From positions 1 to 9,223 of the forward strand of contig DNMA01000117.1 of assembly GCA_003489505.1 (NCBI GenBank): a stretch of DNA of 9,223 bases. The letters run 5' to 3'. The position numbers and the translations under genes were made by a program. The notes under the pieces are model-generated. The model did not search any database and had not been told where the DNA came from. It was given only the letters and a program-made list of their open reading frames with translations. The number at the start of each line of letters is the position of its first letter. Position 1 is the stretch's first letter. This document shows positions 5,112-9,223 of this stretch, piece after piece. The DNA comes from Legionellales bacterium (GTDB lineage Bacteria > Pseudomonadota > Gammaproteobacteria > Legionellales > Legionellaceae).

Positions 5112-6761
5112 GTGAATAAAATTTGGTTAAGTCATTATCAATCGGGCGTACCACACAGCATTGAACCACTTGCCTTTCAAAACTTGGTCGATATTTTTAC
5201 CAGAAGCTGTGAATCATATCCAGAACATATCGCTTTCGTTCATTTGGACTATGAAGTTACTTTTAAACGAATCAAAGAACTTGCTGAAAGATTTGCGGCA
5301 TACTTACAACATATTGGACTTCAAAAAGGCGATAAAATTGCCATCATGCTTCCCAATACCTTACAGTATCCTGTTGTTCTTTTTGGTAGTTTAATGGCAG
5401 GCTTAAGCATTATTAATACCAATCCTTTATACACAGCCCCCGAAGTATCCCATCAATTAAAAGATTCAGGTGCAAAAGCCATCGTTATTTTAGAAAATTT
5501 CTCACTCACCTTACAAAAGGCTAAAGAAAATTTACCTGAACTGAAACATGTTATTTTAACCAATGTTGGGGATTTATTCCCTTGGCCTAAGAAGCTCTTA
5601 ATCAATGCCGTAATAAAATATGTTAAAAAGATGATTCCTCATCATCAATTATCAAAAGCTATTCCTTTTTTACAAACGATTAAACACTCATATCCTTACC
5701 AATCTATCCATATTGACTCCGATGACTTAGCTTTTATTCAATATACAGGTGGCACGACAGGAGTTTCCAAAGGTGCAATGCTCTCACACCGTAATATGGT
5801 CTCTAATGTGATGCAAGCCTCTAGCTGGATTAAACCAGAAGGATTTAATGACCATGACCGCATTGTTACAGCCTTGCCCTTATATCATGTGTTTTCATTA
5901 ACAGCTAATTTACTGACTTTCTTTTATTTGGGTGCAAAAAACTTATTGATTACCAACCCCAATGATGTCAAATCTTTTATTAAGCAAATAAGTCATTTTC
6001 AAATGACAGCATTTACTGGGGTCAACACCTTATTTAATGTTCTTTTACATCACAAAGATTTTAATAAAATTGATTTTTCAAAATTAAAATTAACACTTTC
6101 AGGTGGTATGGCACTGCAATCCAGTGTGGCACAAAAATGGAATGAAATGACCCACACCCCAATTCTGGAAGCATATGGATTAACAGAAACAAGCCCTGCT
6201 GTTTGCATTAATCCTTTATATGTTCATGAGTACAATGGCTCTGTTGGGCTCCCCTTACCCTCTACTGAAATTTCATTACGTGACAACGAAGGTCATGAAG
6301 TGGAATTGGGAAAATCTGGTGAAATATCTGTTAAAGGTCCTCAAGTGATGCAGGGTTATTGGAATAATCCTCAAGAAACCCAAAATGTCTTCTGGCCCGA
6401 TGGTTACTTAAAAACCGGAGATATCGCTACCATTGATGACAAAGGCATGGTTTATCTTGTTGATCGCAAAAAAGATATGATTTTGGTATCAGGCTTTAAT
6501 GTATATCCGAATGAAGTTGAACAAGTCATTGGGATGATTCCAGGCGTTTTAGAAGTGGGTGTCATTGGCGTTAAAGTTGATGAAGGAAGTGAAAAGGTTA
6601 AAGCTTGTATTGTGAAAACAGATCCCAATTTGACAGCAGAGGATATTAGACAACACTGTAAGCAATATTTAACTGCTTACAAAGTACCAAAAATCATCGA
6701 ATTTTATGATACTCTGCCTAAATCCAATGTTGGTAAAATTTTAAGACGCTCATTGTCTTAA
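5112..6761 (+). CDS. fadD: FadD, long-chain fatty acid-CoA ligase
   Basis: FadD activates long-chain fatty acids to acyl-CoA with ATP, via an acyl-AMP intermediate, at the inner membrane; it feeds beta-oxidation and phospholipid synthesis. I chose the GTG at 5112, preceded by GAAGG (5099-5103) with an 8-nt spacer, because the resulting start VNKIWLSHYQSGVP matches the family start (MKKVWLNRYPADVP in E. coli). The frame also extends to an ATG at 5067, but those 15 extra residues are unlike FadD. The 549-residue product has the ATP-binding loop YTGGTTGVSKGA (211-222), YGLTETSP (355-362), the FACS region DGYLKTGD through GFNVYP (430-466), and the C-terminal KSNVGKILRR with catalytic lysine K542. 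It is divergent from minC, and its stop overlaps the convergent nucleotidyltransferase stop. Confidence 0.96.
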   Translation: MNKIWLSHYQSGVPHSIEPLAFQNLVDIFTRSCESYPEHIAFVHLDYEVTFKRIKELAERFAAYLQHIGLQKGDKIAIMLPNTLQYPVVLFGSLMAGLSIINTNPLYTAPEVSHQLKDSGAKAIVILENFSLTLQKAKENLPELKHVILTNVGDLFPWPKKLLINAVIKYVKKMIPHHQLSKAIPFLQTIKHSYPYQSIHIDSDDLAFIQYTGGTTGVSKGAMLSHRNMVSNVMQASSWIKPEGFNDHDRIVTALPLYHVFSLTANLLTFFYLGAKNLLITNPNDVKSFIKQISHFQMTAFTGVNTLFNVLLHHKDFNKIDFSKLKLTLSGGMALQSSVAQKWNEMTHTPILEAYGLTETSPAVCINPLYVHEYNGSVGLPLPSTEISLRDNEGHEVELGKSGEISVKGPQVMQGYWNNPQETQNVFWPDGYLKTGDIATIDDKGMVYLVDRKKDMILVSGFNVYPNEVEQVIGMIPGVLEVGVIGVKVDEGSEKVKACIVKTDPNLTAEDIRQHCKQYLTAYKVPKIIEFYDTLPKSNVGKILRRSLS

Positions 6762-7630
6762 AAGTATTTTTCCAAATATTTACCATAGGATGTTGTGGCG
6801 ACCCGTTTTTGCAATTTTTGAAGAGATTGCAAATCTATCCAGCCATTGAGATATGCAATTTCCTCAACACAGCCAATTTGTTTATTTGAGCAGATAATGT
6901 GTGTTGAGACTTGATCAATGGCATGGTACATCGCTTCATGCGTTCCAATATCAAACCATTCGTCATCTGACGCATCCAATTTCATCCAGTTTAATTGTTT
7001 TTGTTGAAGATATAGACGATTAAGGTCTGTAATCTCTAATTCTCCACGAGCAGACGGCTTCAAGGATTTAGCAAACTGAGTGGCCTTATGATCATAAAAA
7101 TACAAACCAGTCACAGCTAAATTTGAAGGTGGGTTTTTAGGTTTTTCAATCACATCAATTACTTGTTGTTGTGCATCTAATTTTAAAACTCCATAACGCT
7201 CTGGGTCATACACGGGATAGGCAAATACTGTCGCCCCAATAATTGGTTTTTCTTGGATTGCGGTACAACGACTATCCCATTGATCACCAATAAACAGATT
7301 ATCACCTAAGACTAAGGCGCATTCTTCATTCTCTACAAAATCTTCTGCAACATTGAAAACATCGGCAATCCCTTTAGGGATTTCTTGAATTCGGTATTGA
7401 ATATGCATTCCCAGGTGGTTCCCATCGCACAAGAGCTCTCGGAATAATGCCAAGTCGTGTCGATTGGTGACAATACAGACTTCACGAATTTTAGCCTTCA
7501 TGAGAATAGCCAAAGAGTAATAGATCATAGGTTTATCAAAAATAGGTAATAAAGGCTTACCAATGACTATCGTAGCAGGATACAAACGCGTACCACGACC
7601 TGCTGCCAAAATAATTCCTTTATTCACCAT
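6758..7630 (-). CDS. rmlA: RmlA-like sugar-1-phosphate nucleotidyltransferase
   Basis: This enzyme family couples a sugar 1-phosphate to an NTP. RmlA itself makes dTDP-glucose for dTDP-rhamnose and other surface sugars. The 290-residue product aligns end to end with RmlA: GRGTRLYP (11-18), K25 in GKPLLPIFDKPM, LGDN (108-111, metal-binding D110), DPERYGV, IEKP (161-164), AVTGLYFYD (172-180), KPSARGELEITD (191-202), WFDIGTH (225-231, second metal aspartate D227) and the C-terminal SYGKYL. Two positions that are Gln in the enteric enzymes as I remember them differ: P26 in place of the Q of SKQLLP, and D90 in place of the Q of GLAQAF. Base or sugar specificity could therefore differ. No rmlB, rmlC or rmlD is in the window. 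The gene follows pgi by 14 nt with a strong ribosome binding site and is probably co-transcribed with it. Confidence 0.88.
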   Translation of the reverse strand: MVNKGIILAAGRGTRLYPATIVIGKPLLPIFDKPMIYYSLAILMKAKIREVCIVTNRHDLALFRELLCDGNHLGMHIQYRIQEIPKGIADVFNVAEDFVENEECALVLGDNLFIGDQWDSRCTAIQEKPIIGATVFAYPVYDPERYGVLKLDAQQQVIDVIEKPKNPPSNLAVTGLYFYDHKATQFAKSLKPSARGELEITDLNRLYLQQKQLNWMKLDASDDEWFDIGTHEAMYHAIDQVSTHIICSNKQIGCVEEIAYLNGWIDLQSLQKLQKRVATTSYGKYLEKYF

Positions 7631-7637
7631 GATTTTA

Positions 7638-7644
7638 CCCTCCC
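7638..7644 (-). promoter_or_regulatory. Strong ribosome binding site of the rmlA-like gene
   Basis: GGGAGGG on the minus strand lies immediately after the pgi stop and 7 nt before the ATG at 7630. It is the most consensus-like Shine-Dalgarno in the window, supporting this start over the GTG codon that follows it (7627). It suggests efficient translation from a pgi-led transcript. Confidence 0.75.
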
Positions 7645-9042
7645 TTATGCATGTCTTTTAGCTGACTCTACCCCAGGTTGATCAAATGGGTTGATGTTCC
7701 ACAACCACGCTTGTGTAAATACTTTATGTTCATACATCGCAATCAAAGCCCCCAATGCTTTGGGGGTTAAATCATTTAAATGGATATGAGTCAGTGCAGC
7801 TTGAGGCTGAATTTCTTCCTGAAAAGATGGTGTAGCTATACCATTTTTTAAGGTTTCAATCCGACTCCGACAAAGTTGATTAATCAAGGTATCATCATTT
7901 TCAGAGGTCGTCATAAAATCAATTGCCAATCTGTGCTTGCCTTGTGCTAATAATTGATAATAACTATGATGTGCCTGATTGCCTAATCCCCCCCAAATAA
8001 TTGGGCCAGTAGCATAATTGATTTTATCATGGTGATGATTGACTGATTTACCATTACTTTCCATATCCATTTGCTGAACATAGTCTACAAAATGGCGTAA
8101 ACGAAAATCATAAATTAAGAGCAAATGACTCTTGATGTCTAGAAAATTAATATTCCAGATACCTAAAAGAGCCATAAGCATAGGGATGTTTTCTTTAATG
8201 GGTGTATTAAAAAAATGTAAATCCATATGATGGGCGCCTTTAAGGAAATCCTCAAAGGCATCATAACCAATCATTAATGCCAAGATAGAATTAATGGCAG
8301 AGCAACATGAATAACGACCAATCACCCAATCCCAAATAGGAAGTATATTTACAAAACCATGCTTTTGCGCTTTTTCAGGATTAGCTGTGATGGCAATAAA
8401 ATGATGTTTAAATCCATCAGGATGCCCCATCCAATCAAAAACATCTAAAGCATTTTGAATGGTTTCTTCTGTGCTAAAAGATTTAGAAGAAACTAAAAAT
8501 AAACTAGTTGCAGGATTTAATTGTTTTAAAATTTTTGATTTGGCATAGGGGTCTGCATCAGACATAAAATGAAAGCGTAAAGCGGTATCTTGAAAAGGCT
8601 CTAAAGCCTCTGCAGTCATGCGAGGCCCGAGGTCTGAACCGCCTATACCAATATTGACTATATCTGTTATAGCTTGACCACTATACCCTTTCCATTGTCC
8701 AGAACGAATTTTTTCAACAGTTTCTTTGACTTTTTGTCTACCTATCAAAACATTTTGAAAATAAGGATGTTTAATATCAGTAAAATTTCTTAGAAAAGTA
8801 AAATTGGGTTGTATTCGTGCATTGAATTCGCCTTGTGACCAGTTTTTTAAATGGTCTTGTAAAAGCTGTACACGAGGCAAATCAAATAATTGTTGAAAGA
8901 CTTCTTGATTGACATGATTGTGCGCAAAAGTAATTTCAAAAAACTCATTTTTGAAATGCGTTTTATAGGCGCTGAACGCCATTGAGTTTTTGATATGATG
9001 TAAGTTTTTCCATATATCTAACGCATCTAGATTCTTAATCAT
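7645..9042 (-). CDS. pgi: Glucose-6-phosphate isomerase, divergent short form
   Basis: Pgi interconverts glucose 6-phosphate and fructose 6-phosphate in glycolysis and gluconeogenesis and supplies hexose phosphates for nucleotide sugars. The 465-residue product keeps the main SIS-fold motifs: WKGYSGQAITDIVNIGIGGSDLGP (117-140), SSKSFSTEET (185-194), the catalytic arginine R243 in WDWVIGRYS, the catalytic base E328 in MDMESNGKSV, H359 in GNQAHHSYYQ, and FDQPGVESAK with K462. It is shorter than the E. coli enzyme (549) and ends only three residues after K462. Several usually conserved stretches have drifted: the TExRAVLHxALR region (about 84-100), GGRYSLWSA read as IGRYSCCSA, and LPYDQ read as LIYDF. 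The catalytic residues remain, so it is probably active. The start at 9042 has a modest TGGA ribosome binding site. pgi heads a two-gene leftward operon with the rmlA-like gene. Confidence 0.93.
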   Translation of the reverse strand: MIKNLDALDIWKNLHHIKNSMAFSAYKTHFKNEFFEITFAHNHVNQEVFQQLFDLPRVQLLQDHLKNWSQGEFNARIQPNFTFLRNFTDIKHPYFQNVLIGRQKVKETVEKIRSGQWKGYSGQAITDIVNIGIGGSDLGPRMTAEALEPFQDTALRFHFMSDADPYAKSKILKQLNPATSLFLVSSKSFSTEETIQNALDVFDWMGHPDGFKHHFIAITANPEKAQKHGFVNILPIWDWVIGRYSCCSAINSILALMIGYDAFEDFLKGAHHMDLHFFNTPIKENIPMLMALLGIWNINFLDIKSHLLLIYDFRLRHFVDYVQQMDMESNGKSVNHHHDKINYATGPIIWGGLGNQAHHSYYQLLAQGKHRLAIDFMTTSENDDTLINQLCRSRIETLKNGIATPSFQEEIQPQAALTHIHLNDLTPKALGALIAMYEHKVFTQAWLWNINPFDQPGVESAKRHA

Positions 9043-9078
9043 GCAAATTCCATTTAATTATTTTTATATCCTTAACTC

Positions 9079-9107
9079 AGTATACACTGAAGTCTATTTT
9101 TTTTCAG
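9079..9107 (-). promoter_or_regulatory. Probable pgi operon promoter with overlapping inverted repeats
   Basis: On the minus strand CTGAAA (9102-9107, 4 of 6 to the -35) is followed at 17 bp by TATACT (9079-9084, 5 of 6), about 37 bp upstream of the pgi ATG. The half-site TCAGT/ACTGA occurs three times: TCAGT at 9077-9081, ACTGA at 9086-9090 and TCAGT at 9104-9108. These form one inverted repeat across the -10 (4-bp spacer) and one between the -10 and -35 (ACTGAA and TTCAGT, 11-bp spacer). Confidence 0.5.
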
Positions 9108-9193
9108 TTTCCTTAAAAAATATTTTAATAGATATGATAGACATCTTCTCCATTGTATAACCACTATATTTTTTTATCATACGATTCGTAAAA

Positions 9194-9213
9194 CCACGCC
9201 TTTTAGGGCGTGG
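9194..9213 (-). terminator. GC-rich stem-loop at right edge: leftward terminator or IS200/IS605-type end hairpin
   Basis: CCACGCC (9194-9200) and GGCGTGG (9207-9213) form a perfect 7-bp stem with a 6-nt loop in otherwise very AT-rich DNA. Read leftward the stem is followed by TTTT and then ACG, so it could be an intrinsic terminator for a leftward gene beyond the right edge. The same CCACGCC-loop-GGCGTGG shape is common as a subterminal hairpin of IS200/IS605 (TnpA/TnpB) elements. No transposase or TnpB sequence is inside the window, so the two readings cannot be separated here. Confidence 0.45.
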
Positions 9214-9223
9214 ATATAAGGCG

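Noticed and set aside
5161..5394. Rightward 77-codon open frame inside fadD
   Set aside because: Another frame of the fadD coding sequence, which is certain by homology.

Overview
The window looks like chromosomal DNA of an AT-rich gammaproteobacterium. The best guess is the Legionellales (Legionella or a relative). This rests on RlmN, Ndk, MiaE, LpxH, MinC and an E. coli-type FadD occurring together in AT-rich DNA with short gaps, plus two small lineage-specific proteins. The placement is an inference from remembered families, not from a search. No prophage, CRISPR array, tRNA or rRNA is visible. The one possible mobile-element trace is a GC-rich stem-loop at the extreme right edge.

Layout, left to right. 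(1) 1-1456, leftward: ndk followed 14 nt later by rlmN, which runs off the left edge just before its C-terminal catalytic cysteine. ndk-rlmN is a common gammaproteobacterial pairing. (2) 1554-2195, leftward: an unrecognised 213-residue helical protein with a glutamate-rich C-terminus. (3) 2196-2298: a compact divergent promoter region with two good back-to-back promoters whose -35 boxes overlap, laid over nested inverted repeats. (4) 2299-2907, rightward: miaE, an O2-dependent diiron tRNA hydroxylase. (5) 2930-5044, leftward: a tight operon minC-lpxH-unknown. minC and lpxH overlap by 4 nt and the unknown gene starts 1 nt after the lpxH stop. The unknown protein opens with a Ser-rich tract encoded by seven tandem hexamers. 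(6) 5112-6761, rightward: fadD, divergent from minC across a 67-bp gap. (7) 6758-9042, leftward: pgi followed 14 nt later by an rmlA-like sugar nucleotidyltransferase. Its stop codon overlaps that of fadD in a shared TTAA. (8) 9043-9223: the pgi promoter region and the edge stem-loop.

How the genes fit together. Most of the window is housekeeping: nucleotide balance (ndk), rRNA/tRNA modification (rlmN, miaE), septum placement (minC), lipid A synthesis (lpxH), fatty-acid activation (fadD), and sugar-phosphate supply for surface glycans (pgi plus the rmlA-like gene). The parts that may be undescribed are the two unknown proteins, the symmetric operator-like array between the 213-residue gene and miaE, and the divergence of conserved positions in Pgi and the RmlA-like enzyme.

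I corrected three start sites: ndk to 1456, fadD to a GTG at 5112, and minC to a TTG at 5044. I found no convincing new multi-gene system.
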